IMG/VR virus record: IMGVR_UViG_3300007345_000352
Span: 1-21,222 of that record
Length of the DNA: 21,222 bases
Source: a virus
Direction: 5' to 3' (one strand)
This document shows, piece after piece, positions 1 through 6,586 of this stretch. Both the position numbers and the translations under genes were made by a program. The notes below the pieces were generated by a model. The model did not search any database, had not been told where the DNA came from, and saw only the letters and a program-made list of their open reading frames with translations. Numbering within the stretch: the first letter of the stretch is position 1; each line of letters begins with the position of its first letter.

Positions 1-2
1 AG

Positions 3-119
3 ACAGTAAAAACAATTCGGCAATCTGCTAGAGATAGCGCATTAGCCTATGCCGCAAAGCATGGGTTTGTAGCACCGCCGCGAGAGGAAAGATCACCGGC
101 TGAGCTGCGGAGGCTCTAG
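3..119 (+). CDS. 3' end of an unrecognised phage protein (truncated by the window edge)
   Basis: An open frame enters from the left edge and ends at a TAG at 117-119, giving 38 residues that are rich in Arg and Ala and end in PAELRRL. No start is visible. The GGAGG at 109-113 that serves the next gene lies inside this frame, which fits tightly packed translationally coupled phage genes. I do not recognise the family and the fragment is too short to assign a role. Confidence 0.5.
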   Translation, partial: TVKTIRQSARDSALAYAAKHGFVAPPREERSPAELRRL

Positions 120-120
120 C

Positions 121-300
121 ATGCGACCTCTATTAATCACTATTTTTTTACTAGGCTCAATCCTACTGGTATCAGCCAATGATTCAGAGCTAGAGCGGGA
201 TGCAGATCAGAACTATTGCGAAATGGTTGCTCTTTATGAGCAATCAAATGATGATTTAGGGTGGCCTGATTATAAAAATACATATCAGGGGTGTAAATAA
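121..300 (+). CDS. Small exported or membrane-anchored phage protein of unknown function
   Basis: This encodes a 59-residue protein. Residues 1-20 form a signal-peptide or single-TM-like segment: MR, a hydrophobic run LLITIFLLGSILLV, then SAND, which would allow cleavage after Ser-Ala. No lipobox Cys is present. The mature part is acidic and holds the motif YCEMVALYE followed by GWPDYK and a final Cys, so two cysteines could form a disulphide in the periplasm. From memory, short proteins with a YCEMV motif and a GWP motif occur in many marine and Pseudomonas phages, but without an assigned role. A perfect GGAGG lies 7 bases before the ATG. Position next to the hydrolase hints at an envelope or lysis-related role; that is inference only. 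Confidence 0.7.
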   Translation: MRPLLITIFLLGSILLVSANDSELERDADQNYCEMVALYEQSNDDLGWPDYKNTYQGCK

Positions 301-301
301 C

Positions 302-472
302 ATGGGTACATTAACCAGTTTGAATATCCACGACGTTGTGGACGTACAGAGCAGTAGAGAAGTTATTAGTTCAAAAGGCAGTTCCTTCACTGTGACAAGA
401 TATTGCTTCATAGATAGCGAAGGAAATTGGCTTACTGTTAAGGCTTTTTTAGCAGAGGAGCAGGACAAATGA
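302..472 (+). CDS. Small hypothetical phage protein
   Basis: This is a 56-residue open frame starting at ATG 302, one base after the previous stop, and ending in an ATGA overlap with the next gene at 469-472. It has no signal peptide and no membrane segment. The pattern VTRYCFIDSEGNWLTVKAF looks like a small beta-rich domain. I do not recognise a family. The tight packing on both sides is the main reason to believe the gene; a minus-strand open frame over the same bases breaks this arrangement and is judged a shadow. Confidence 0.6.
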   Translation: MGTLTSLNIHDVVDVQSSREVISSKGSSFTVTRYCFIDSEGNWLTVKAFLAEEQDK

Positions 473-783
473 GTGCAGAGATTACAAAAATTTTAATGGA
501 AAATATGCCCGAATTGATTACAGACGATAAAGTTGAGCCGACAGAACTAGTGCTAGATATTGTATGGCGGCACTTGCGAAATATTCAGCCCGACTTGCTA
601 GAGGTGGCGATCGGTGACGATATAGAGAAATTTGATAATCTTATCTACGACTTAGCTGATCACCAGTGGATTTCTACCGCTAAGGATATTCAGAAATTTA
701 CGCTCCAAAGATTACGCGCAGTAGCTTATGAAACGATCATGGGCTACGAATCATCAATTTTAAACGCGCACCACTGCTTATGA
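469..783 (+). CDS. Hypothetical phage protein, 104 residues
   Basis: This is an acidic, apparently helical soluble protein with no signal peptide or membrane segment. It starts with ATG in an ATGA overlap with the upstream gene and ends in another ATGA overlap with the hydrolase gene at 780-783, so it is probably co-translated with both. The sequence has no motif I can name; the C-terminal half (KDIQKFTLQRLRAVAYETIM) would form an amphipathic helix. Function is unknown. Confidence 0.7.
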   Translation: MSAEITKILMENMPELITDDKVEPTELVLDIVWRHLRNIQPDLLEVAIGDDIEKFDNLIYDLADHQWISTAKDIQKFTLQRLRAVAYETIMGYESSILNAHHCL

Positions 784-1187
784 TGACCTCAATTGCTTGT
801 ATTGCGATGGCTATCTACTTCGAGGCTCGATCAGAGTCTTTAGAGGGGCAGGTAGCCGTAGCTAATACGATAATCAATAGAGTTAAATCCCCTGACTATC
901 CCAACACTCCCTGCGAAGTTACTAAGCAAGCTAAGTATTGGGCAGGTCATCCTATTCGCCATCAATGCCACTTTTCTTACTGGTGCGATGGAAAACCAGA
1001 AACGATTGATGATGAAGAGGCTTATACCTTGGCTTTATCAATCGCTATCCACGCTGAAACAACTTTGGTTGATATTACTGACGGTTCTGTTTTTTACCAT
1101 CGTGACGATGTTGAGCCGTATTGGTCAAAAGGCTTGGATGTTAAACGCAAGATAGGTAGACACATATTCTATAATAACAGGGATTAG
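780..1187 (+). CDS. SleB-like cell-wall hydrolase (Hydrolase_2 family), probable endolysin
   Basis: This 135-residue protein matches the SleB/CwlJ-type peptidoglycan hydrolase fold. AIYFEARSES carries the expected catalytic Glu (E15), followed by GQVAVANTIINRV, the PNTPCEV segment, HQCHFSYWCDG (residues 61-71) and a C-terminal HADTT/FYH-type region ending in KIGRHIFY. Family members cleave glycan strands, and in phages this domain serves as the lysis enzyme. The length is usual for phage single-domain versions. There is no signal peptide, so a holin or other route would be needed to reach the wall; no clear holin is seen here. The start is the first ATG of ATGATG in an overlap with the upstream gene. 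A partial copy of its last codons lies at 1743-1778, beyond the nuclease gene, showing that its 3' end has been replaced. Confidence 0.87.
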   Translation: MMTSIACIAMAIYFEARSESLEGQVAVANTIINRVKSPDYPNTPCEVTKQAKYWAGHPIRHQCHFSYWCDGKPETIDDEEAYTLALSIAIHAETTLVDITDGSVFYHRDDVEPYWSKGLDVKRKIGRHIFYNNRD

Positions 1188-1190
1188 GGC

Positions 1191-1739
1191 ATGGATGAGA
1201 CTGAGCGCGTACAAAATCAAACTACAGATGAATGGATTAACGAATACAACGGCATCAAACCCTTTAATCACATGACCATTTTGCCAGATGGCTCTGGGCA
1301 AATTACTGGACTCATTGCGGAAAAAGAGTTTGCGCTTTTGCTAATCGAAGAGGGAATTACCTTTAAATGGTGCGGGTCTGACAAAGGTCCGTATGATTTT
1401 GTCATAAAGATTAATGGTGAAATAATAACTCTGGACGTAAAGTGTAAGAAGCGAAATGTTAAGCCATCTAGTCAATATGATGCCCATGTAAATTCTTATC
1501 AAAAAAATTACGACTGTAGAATATATGTTTTTTCTTCAATGACTGATGATGTAGTCACTTTTATGGGTTGGTGTGGGAAAAAAGAGTTTTGGAATAAGGC
1601 AAACATCGTAAAAAAGGGAGAGAAAGACAGTGAGGGATTTGCTGAAAAAACGGAGTCTGGGAAGATTAAATATAATCAGCTTAGGAAAATGTCAGATTTT
1701 ATTGAAATAGCAAAGCGTAATAAGAAACCGCAAATGTAG
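1191..1739 (+). CDS. PD-(D/E)XK-like nuclease, probably inserted
   Basis: This 182-residue protein shows an arrangement typical of PD-(D/E)XK nucleases: a helix with acidic residues (GLIAEKEFALLL, E44/E46), then YDFVI with D69, then LDVKCKK giving D82-x-K84 with 12 residues between the two Asp. Downstream are a YDAHV strand and a YVF...FMGWCGKKEF strand. A member of this superfamily would cut or nick DNA; the substrate is unknown. The gene sits 3 bases after the hydrolase stop and is followed by a remnant of the hydrolase 3' end, as if it arrived as an insert. Its base composition is lower in GC than the packaging genes (16 G/C of 60 in row 1501-1560). It could be a homing-type nuclease, a recombination nuclease or a cargo defence gene; the catalytic assignment is by motif only. 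Confidence 0.68.
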   Translation: MDETERVQNQTTDEWINEYNGIKPFNHMTILPDGSGQITGLIAEKEFALLLIEEGITFKWCGSDKGPYDFVIKINGEIITLDVKCKKRNVKPSSQYDAHVNSYQKNYDCRIYVFSSMTDDVVTFMGWCGKKEFWNKANIVKKGEKDSEGFAEKTESGKIKYNQLRKMSDFIEIAKRNKKPQM

Positions 1740-1742
1740 TAT

Positions 1743-1778
1743 TCTAAAATCAAGATAGGTAGGCATATTTTTTATTAA
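1743..1778 (+). pseudogene. Remnant of the 3' end of a SleB-like hydrolase gene
   Basis: Read in frame, these bases encode SKIKIGRHIFY and then TAA. KIGRHIFY is identical to the C-terminal part of the intact hydrolase encoded at 1149-1172. The eight matching codons differ at four bases, all synonymous (AGA/AGG, CAC/CAT, ATA/ATT, TTC/TTT). Synonymous-only divergence means this is a homologous allele's end, not chance. It has no start codon or ribosome site and lies after the nuclease gene, so it is probably the end of the resident hydrolase left behind when a donor hydrolase end plus nuclease gene came in. Confidence 0.7.
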
Positions 1779-1782
1779 TCAA

Positions 1783-1811
1783 GGGGTGAAATTAAAAATT
1801 AATAGCACCCC
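1783..1811. promoter_or_regulatory. Hairpin or operator-like inverted repeat upstream of the small HTH gene
   Basis: GGGGTG (1783-1788) pairs with CACCCC (1806-1811), and inside it ATTAA (1791-1795) pairs with TTAAT (1799-1803) around an AAA loop; the two stems are separated only by AA and AG. It ends 6 bases before the ribosome site AGGAG of the HTH gene. No T-tract follows, so it is not an ordinary terminator. It could be a DNA operator bound by the HTH protein or an RNA structure controlling its translation. The same words recur after the gene at 2043-2084. Confidence 0.5.
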
Positions 1812-1826
1812 CAGTTAGGAGAAGCT

Positions 1827-2018
1827 ATGACTCAAGAAATGCAGGTACTCAAGCACATAAATCGATATGGCAAAATAACTAGCATGAAAGCATTCCAGAA
1901 ATACGGAATAACTCGGCTTGCAGCTAGGATTTATACCTTACGCAAGAAAGGCTACGCGATTAAAACTGCGACAAATAGAAATGGCAGAGCAGGATATGCT
2001 ATCTACTCAATAGGCTAG
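1827..2018 (+). CDS. Small helix-turn-helix protein (HTH_39-like)
   Basis: This is a 63-residue basic protein. Residues 5-22 (MQVLKHINRYGKITSMKA) and 23-40 (FQKYGITRLAARIYTLRK) form a winged-HTH-like unit in which ITSMKAFQKYGITRLAARI is the turn and recognition-helix region. The C-terminal KGYAIKT...GYAIYSI would be the beta wing. The pattern matches the phage HTH_39 family as I remember it. It is expected to bind DNA, perhaps as a regulator. The start follows AGGAG with good spacing. Inverted repeats sharing GGGGTGAA/TTCACCCC lie just upstream and just downstream, which makes self-regulation plausible but unproven. Confidence 0.77.
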   Translation: MTQEMQVLKHINRYGKITSMKAFQKYGITRLAARIYTLRKKGYAIKTATNRNGRAGYAIYSIG

Positions 2019-2042
2019 CCTTTTTTAAAAAAACTGATACAC

Positions 2043-2084
2043 TTCACCCCTAGCTTGAGGCTAAAAGCAATCACTGGGGGTGAA
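2043..2084. promoter_or_regulatory. Inverted repeat that contains the ribosome binding site of the ParB-like gene
   Basis: TTCACCCC (2043-2050) is perfectly complementary to GGGGTGAA (2077-2084). Directly inside, TAGC (2051-2054) can pair with GCTA (2060-2063). GGGGG at 2076-2080 is the only ribosome-site-like sequence for the following gene and would be buried in the stem. ACTGGGGGTG (2073-2082) is the exact reverse complement of CACCCCCAGT at 1806-1815 upstream of the HTH gene. It is either an operator or a translational control hairpin. Confidence 0.5.
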
Positions 2085-2085
2085 T

Positions 2086-2652
2086 GTGTTAAAGATAGAA
2101 TATGTCGCTACGGACGACTTAATACCGTATATCAACAATTCACGCACTCACTCTGAGTCGCAAATTAAGCAAATCGCTGCCTCTATTAGCGAATTCGGCT
2201 TCACTAATCCTATTCTTATTGACGAACAGAACACCTTGATAGCAGGTCATGGCAGACTGCTAGCAGCTGACTTTCTTTCGCTTAGTAAAGTTCCATCTAT
2301 CCAATTAACTGGTCTTACAGACGAGCAACGTCAGGCATACGTTATTGCGGATAACAAACTGGCATTAAATGCTGCATGGGACGAAGAGATGCTAAAGCAG
2401 GAGATAGAAACCCTGCAAATGCTAGATTTTGATATAAGTTTCATAGGTTTTAATGTTGATGAATTAGCCTATATGCTTAACAGTGATGATGACCTTGATA
2501 TAGATATCACAGAGGAAACATATAAAGAAAATCAAAACTTTTTGATTAAATGCGAAACTATTGAGGAAATGGAGCAACTTCAGGGCTTTTTGCGTTCAAA
2601 AAAAACCGAAATTGCCTATAAAGAATTTGAAAAACTAATGGTTAAAAGATGA
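2086..2652 (+). CDS. ParB-like (ParB/sulfiredoxin N-terminal domain) protein
   Basis: This 188-residue protein has a ParB N-terminal type domain over about residues 1-90: IEYVATDDLIPYINNSRTHS, then QIAASISEFGFTNPILID, then the nucleotide-binding-type motif AGHGRLLAA, then RQAYVIADNKLALNAAWD. In many phages this domain is fused to a DNA methyltransferase; here no methyltransferase motifs follow. The rest is an acidic linker (DDDLDIDI) and a roughly 45-residue tail (NFLIKCETIEEMEQLQGFL). I choose GTG 2086, 5 bases after GGGGG, over the in-frame GTG at 2080, which has no ribosome site at a usable distance. Its stop overlaps the next ATG (ATGA, 2649-2652). The last part, from about 2500, is AT-rich like the following gene. 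A role in DNA binding, CTP/ATP use or nicking is family knowledge, not shown here. Confidence 0.82.
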   Translation: MLKIEYVATDDLIPYINNSRTHSESQIKQIAASISEFGFTNPILIDEQNTLIAGHGRLLAADFLSLSKVPSIQLTGLTDEQRQAYVIADNKLALNAAWDEEMLKQEIETLQMLDFDISFIGFNVDELAYMLNSDDDLDIDITEETYKENQNFLIKCETIEEMEQLQGFLRSKKTEIAYKEFEKLMVKR

Positions 2653-3590
2653 GAATTTTTTGTCAGATACCACATCCTACGGGAAATACCATATCTGCTT
2701 ACATAAAAAACGCTATATGGATTAATAAAGTCTTAGAAGATAAAGGACATAAAGTTGATGTTTTCTATTCTAATACTCAAGAAAGAATCAATCCTAGCGT
2801 TCAGTATGACCTTTTGGTATCACATTATGGTTCTGCTTTTTTTAGACCTCATAAAAAATTAAAAGCATTGTTTGTTAATAATAATTCGCCTTATATATGG
2901 ATTGCCAACGAATACGATGTAGCTCCAAACTCTTTTTTTAATAATCAATTAAAGGAAAGACCATCGTATATTTTAGCCAATTATGATTTTATTAATAAAT
3001 TTAAATCTGTTAAAAACAAGGTAACAAAAAATTTAAATCTTATACTTTTCAATGAGTTTCAGACTGTTAAAGAAAAAAAGTATGACCATATTTACTTTGG
3101 AACTCATAGACCAGATAGGAAAAAATATCATGGTATATATTTAAAAAAGAATATTTATCTTTCTTGTAAGAATAAAAACTCTATTGAATTTAAAAAAGAT
3201 GGCAGCACTTCACCCTTAATTAAAGAATTGGACATTAGCAGAGGTGATTTGAGTCTTTTTAGATTTAGCTTATATATTGAGGATGTTTCAACTCATACAA
3301 GATTTAATAATTTATCCAATAGATTCTACGAAAACATTGGAAGCAATGTAGTAACTCTGTTTGACATAAACTGTTTGCCAAATATAAAAAAGGCAGGTCT
3401 TGTTGGATATGAACCTTTTATTGTTTCTTGTAATGAAGATTTAAACAATTATTCTGCTGATAACTATGAAGAATTGATGAGTCTGCAAATGAAGTGGAAG
3501 ATTGACGCTATAAACCAAAGATTGAATCTTGAAAAAGATATTGTTTTATTTTTTGAGAATGCTTGCGAAAGCAATAAGGATAGTCAATGA
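2649..3590 (+). CDS. Putative glycosyltransferase-like protein, AT-rich accessory gene
   Basis: This 313-residue soluble protein looks like a GT-B type glycosyltransferase, though no diagnostic motif proves it. The N-terminal half has alternating beta/alpha pattern (MRIFCQIPH, GHKVDVFYS, DLLVSHYG, LKALFVNN, SYILANYDF), and the C-terminal half has FRFSLYIEDVSTHTRFNN then NRFYENIGSNVVTLFD, as in the donor-site region of some phage and capsule transferases. It might glycosylate DNA bases or a surface sugar; the target is unknown. It is joined to both neighbours by ATGA overlaps. Two sampled rows (2941-3060) hold only 12 G/C per 60 bases, against 29 of 60 in a terminase row, and all 11 arginines use AGA or AGG. 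That strongly suggests recent transfer from an AT-rich source. Confidence 0.55.
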   Translation: MRIFCQIPHPTGNTISAYIKNAIWINKVLEDKGHKVDVFYSNTQERINPSVQYDLLVSHYGSAFFRPHKKLKALFVNNNSPYIWIANEYDVAPNSFFNNQLKERPSYILANYDFINKFKSVKNKVTKNLNLILFNEFQTVKEKKYDHIYFGTHRPDRKKYHGIYLKKNIYLSCKNKNSIEFKKDGSTSPLIKELDISRGDLSLFRFSLYIEDVSTHTRFNNLSNRFYENIGSNVVTLFDINCLPNIKKAGLVGYEPFIVSCNEDLNNYSADNYEELMSLQMKWKIDAINQRLNLEKDIVLFFENACESNKDSQ

Positions 3591-3961
3591 AAGTGGGCAA
3601 TCAAGGTGACGGTGGTGGAAGACCCGCTACAGAATTTGACCAAAATCAAATAAATCTGGTAGAGAAACTCGCCGCAGTATTAACAAAAGCCCAATTATCT
3701 GATTACTTTGGTATATCGGAAACTACTTTTAGGGCAGTGGAAGAGAGACAGCCTGAGGTTTCTGATGCCTATAAAAAAGGAAAAGGCAAAGCTATAGCAA
3801 GCGTGGCTAGTAATCTTGTAAACCAAGCGCAGAACGGTAACACAACTGCGGCTATCTTCTACCTTAAGACTCAAGCAGGTTGGAAAGAGCAAGACACAAC
3901 CACAATATCTACTAACGAAAACAACATCATACAGATAGTCCGTGCAACTAAGCCTGACTGA
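3587..3961 (+). CDS. Terminase small subunit
   Basis: This 124-residue protein has the usual layout of a phage small terminase: a Gly-rich N-terminus (GGGRPATEFD), an HTH unit at about residues 25-50 (LAAVLTKAQLSDYFGISETTFRAVEER), a helical stretch (EVSDAYKKGKGKAIASVASNLVNQAQNGN) and the typical AAIFYLKTQAGWKEQ segment. It would recognise the packaging start site and recruit the large subunit. The start is ATG in an ATGA overlap with the glycosyltransferase-like gene, and its last 20 bases overlap the large subunit gene in another frame. The immediate neighbourhood supports the call. Confidence 0.88.
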   Translation: MKVGNQGDGGGRPATEFDQNQINLVEKLAAVLTKAQLSDYFGISETTFRAVEERQPEVSDAYKKGKGKAIASVASNLVNQAQNGNTTAAIFYLKTQAGWKEQDTTTISTNENNIIQIVRATKPD

Positions 3962-5186
3962 GCCACAAGAAGAGTTCGTATGCTCCGAAGCCAAGTATCC
4001 TGCTCTAGTCGGTGGGCTTGGTAGTGGAAAGACAGTAGCGGGAATATCTAGGCTTAGTTGCCTGATGCTTCAAGACCCTAGTGTAAACGGTGCATATTAT
4101 ATGCCGACCTATGATTTGCTTAGGTTACGCGCATTGTCTGGGCTTGAAGAAGAATTAGAAAAGCTAGGGCTATCATTCAAAACTAACCGCTCTGAGTACA
4201 CTGTGCAGATTCACGGCTACGGCATGATTATCTTGCGTAGTTATGACCGACCTGAGCGAATCGTTGCCTATGAGGTAGCGCATAGCATCGTTGACGAGTT
4301 AGATACCCTGCCCAAAGATAAAGCTGCGCTAGTGTGGCGAAAGATAAGTGAGCGCAATCGCCAAAAGTGTAAGCATCCTGCAGGTAATACAATCGGCTGT
4401 GTAACTACGCCAGACCAAGGATACAGCGGGTTCGTATATCAAAAGTGGGTAAAGTCATTACAAGATGGCTATACGGTTATCAATTCACCTACAGCATCCA
4501 ATCCTTTTTTGCCTGACGGCTATATTCAACAGATTAGAGATAACTACGACCCAGTTCTGGCTGATCTATTTTTGCAAGGTGAGTTTGTAAGTCTATCTGC
4601 TAACAAGGTTTATCATTTCTTCGCTAGGGAAAAACACCACACAGACCGCACGATTACTGACGCTGACAAGTTTCTGCATGTCGGAATAGATTTCAACATA
4701 GGTGGCTGCTGCGCGATAGTTAGCGTCATTGAAGGCAAAGACCCGATTACAGTAGACGAATTTATAAGTCACGATACTAGAGATTTCTGTGCGCGTTTAT
4801 CTAAATATGAGCAAGCAGGTCGGAAAATAACCGTATACCCTGACGCTAGTGGGAAGTCTGGTAGCACTAACGCTACTGGGTCAGATATTGATATAATACG
4901 GCAACACGGATACGCTATAGATTGTCCGAAAGCAAATCCTATGGTCCGAGACCGTATCAATGCTGTAAACGGATTGCTATCGCACGACCGATGGCTAGTA
5001 AATACGGATACCTGTCCACAATTAACTGATGCGCTAGAATCGCAAGGTTATTTAAAAGGACAACCCGAAAAGTTCAGTGAACATCCTGCTATAGACGACT
5101 GGGTTGATGCGGCAGGTTATTTTATCAACCGCAAATGGTCGCTGGGCAGACCAATCGTGGTAACAGATATAGGTATGTCACGATGA
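3942..5186 (+). CDS. terL: Terminase large subunit (ATPase and nuclease)
   Basis: This 414-residue protein has the two-domain plan of large terminases. The ATPase half shows Walker A GGLGSGKT at residues 24-31 and Walker B HSIVDELD at 114-121 with D118/E119, followed by CVTTPDQG as coupling motif. The RNase H-like nuclease half shows HVGIDFN (D250), VYPDASG (D301) and IDDWVDAAGYF (D385/D386 and D389), the expected acidic triad. It pumps DNA into the capsid and cuts concatemers. The start is GTG at 3942, overlapping the small subunit gene by 20 bases; there is no better start and coupling explains the weak ribosome site. The gene ends in an ATGA overlap with the portal gene. Confidence 0.93.
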   Translation: MQLSLTEPQEEFVCSEAKYPALVGGLGSGKTVAGISRLSCLMLQDPSVNGAYYMPTYDLLRLRALSGLEEELEKLGLSFKTNRSEYTVQIHGYGMIILRSYDRPERIVAYEVAHSIVDELDTLPKDKAALVWRKISERNRQKCKHPAGNTIGCVTTPDQGYSGFVYQKWVKSLQDGYTVINSPTASNPFLPDGYIQQIRDNYDPVLADLFLQGEFVSLSANKVYHFFAREKHHTDRTITDADKFLHVGIDFNIGGCCAIVSVIEGKDPITVDEFISHDTRDFCARLSKYEQAGRKITVYPDASGKSGSTNATGSDIDIIRQHGYAIDCPKANPMVRDRINAVNGLLSHDRWLVNTDTCPQLTDALESQGYLKGQPEKFSEHPAIDDWVDAAGYFINRKWSLGRPIVVTDIGMSR

Positions 5187-6586
5187 TAGACTTCAAGAAT
5201 CCAAAATATAGAGACAACGTAGAAAAGTGGGAATTAGTAAATGACATTTGCGATTCCAACAACCTCAAAAAGTATTTAGTTCAATTAAACCCCAGAGATG
5301 TATCTGTTGAGAATGTAGAGCGCAACTCGCAGTTCTTTAAGCGTAGTGTATTCGCAGCAGTCGCAGGATATACCAGTCGCGGGTTCGTAGGTAAAGCATT
5401 CACAAAGCCCCCAACGCTAGAAGTTCCTGATGAGCTTGCTTATGTATCAACGAATGTAAACGGTGCAGGCGCATCTATCTATCAACAATCGCAGGAAGTT
5501 ATGCGCGATGTCATTCGCGTTGGTCGCTGTGGTTTATTGGTAGATTTTCCCACCACAGAAGGCGAAGTATCACGCGCTGATATTCTTAGCGGCAACATCT
5601 TCGCTACTATCACTCGATTTGATTGTAGAGACATTATTAACTGGCAGACTAAGCGAATCGGTTCTAAGGTTATGCCAACTCTCGTTGTATTAACTTCAAC
5701 AGTAAGTGAGCCAAAGTCTGACGGATATGAACATGAAGTAAAAGATATTTGGATAGAATTAGCGTTAGAAGAGGGCGTATATGTGCAGCGTGAGTGGCGC
5801 AAAGATAATCACAACGATTTCTATATACACAGCGAGACCATTCCACGCGATGGATTCGGTAATACATTAGACTATTTGCCTTTTGTATTTATTGGCTCAG
5901 AAATGAATACAACCAATGTTGATCACCCTCCTATGTACGATTTGGCTAAAATAAATCTAGGCCACTACAATAACTCCGCTATATACGAAGACTCAGTATT
6001 TACAGTCGGGCAGGTTCAACCGTGGATGTCTGGGCTAAATCAAGAAACTATTGAACTAATGCAATCAAATAATATGTATATCGGCTCAGGTAGATTAATA
6101 GGCGTTCCATCAGGTGAAACCTTTGGCTTTGCTCAGGCGAGGGGTAATATGCTTGCTCGTGAAGCCATGATGGATAAAGTTGAGCTAATGATTGGTTTAG
6201 GCGCAATGTTTATGCAGTCAGGTGGTGCGGCTAAGACAGCTACCCAGATAGATGGTGAGTTAATGTCTCAGCACTCAGTTTTATCACTGATAGCTCACAA
6301 TGTTTCGGAAGCCTACTACGATGCCCTTAAAATGGCAGCGCAATTTATGGGAGTCGGTGGCGATGCTGAGTGTAAATATATTATCAGCCAAGACTTTATT
6401 GACCCTAAAGCAGACGCGCAAATGCTGAACGCTGTGGTTGCTTCATTCTTGCAAGGTGTTCTGCCGATTAGTGATCTATTTGCTTGGCAGAAGAAACACG
6501 GTCTGATTCATGCCGAAAAAGAGCTTGATGATTATCAAGAAGAAATCGGTATGCAAGGCGGCATGGTTGACCTAGAGGAAGACTAA
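5183..6586 (+). CDS. Portal protein (DUF4055-like)
   Basis: This 467-residue protein fits the DUF4055 portal type. After an N-terminal arm come RSVFAAVAGYTSRGFVGKAFTKPPTLEV and then MRDVIRVGRCGLLVDFP near residue 114, which is the most characteristic stretch, followed by the wing and crown parts rich in beta strands and a C-terminal helical part. Portals form the dodecameric ring at the packaging vertex that holds terminase and later the tail. I place the start at ATG 5183, in an ATGA overlap with the terminase stop. The frame is open back to 5135, but that would add 16 unlikely residues inside the terminase gene. It is followed by a TAATG overlap with the MuF gene. Confidence 0.87.
   Translation: MIDFKNPKYRDNVEKWELVNDICDSNNLKKYLVQLNPRDVSVENVERNSQFFKRSVFAAVAGYTSRGFVGKAFTKPPTLEVPDELAYVSTNVNGAGASIYQQSQEVMRDVIRVGRCGLLVDFPTTEGEVSRADILSGNIFATITRFDCRDIINWQTKRIGSKVMPTLVVLTSTVSEPKSDGYEHEVKDIWIELALEEGVYVQREWRKDNHNDFYIHSETIPRDGFGNTLDYLPFVFIGSEMNTTNVDHPPMYDLAKINLGHYNNSAIYEDSVFTVGQVQPWMSGLNQETIELMQSNNMYIGSGRLIGVPSGETFGFAQARGNMLAREAMMDKVELMIGLGAMFMQSGGAAKTATQIDGELMSQHSVLSLIAHNVSEAYYDALKMAAQFMGVGGDAECKYIISQDFIDPKADAQMLNAVVASFLQGVLPISDLFAWQKKHGLIHAEKELDDYQEEIGMQGGMVDLEED

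Noticed and set aside
256-468. Minus-strand open frame of 70 codons
   Set aside because: It covers the plus-strand gene 302-472, which is packed by a 1-base gap and an ATGA overlap into the same operon; no ribosome site and no recognisable protein on the minus strand.
1783-1811. Rho-independent terminator after the nuclease gene
   Set aside because: The hairpin is followed by CAGTTAGGAG rather than a T-run, so a regulatory element is more likely.
2012-2033. Terminator after the HTH gene (AGGCTAGCCT palindrome and T-run)
   Set aside because: The palindrome has no loop; a hairpin would have only three base pairs, and the T-run is part of a T6A7 tract. Too weak to call.
5135-5182. Longer N-terminus for the portal protein
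   Set aside because: These 16 codons lie inside the terminase gene and have no ribosome site; ATG 5183 sits in an ATGA overlap with the terminase stop.
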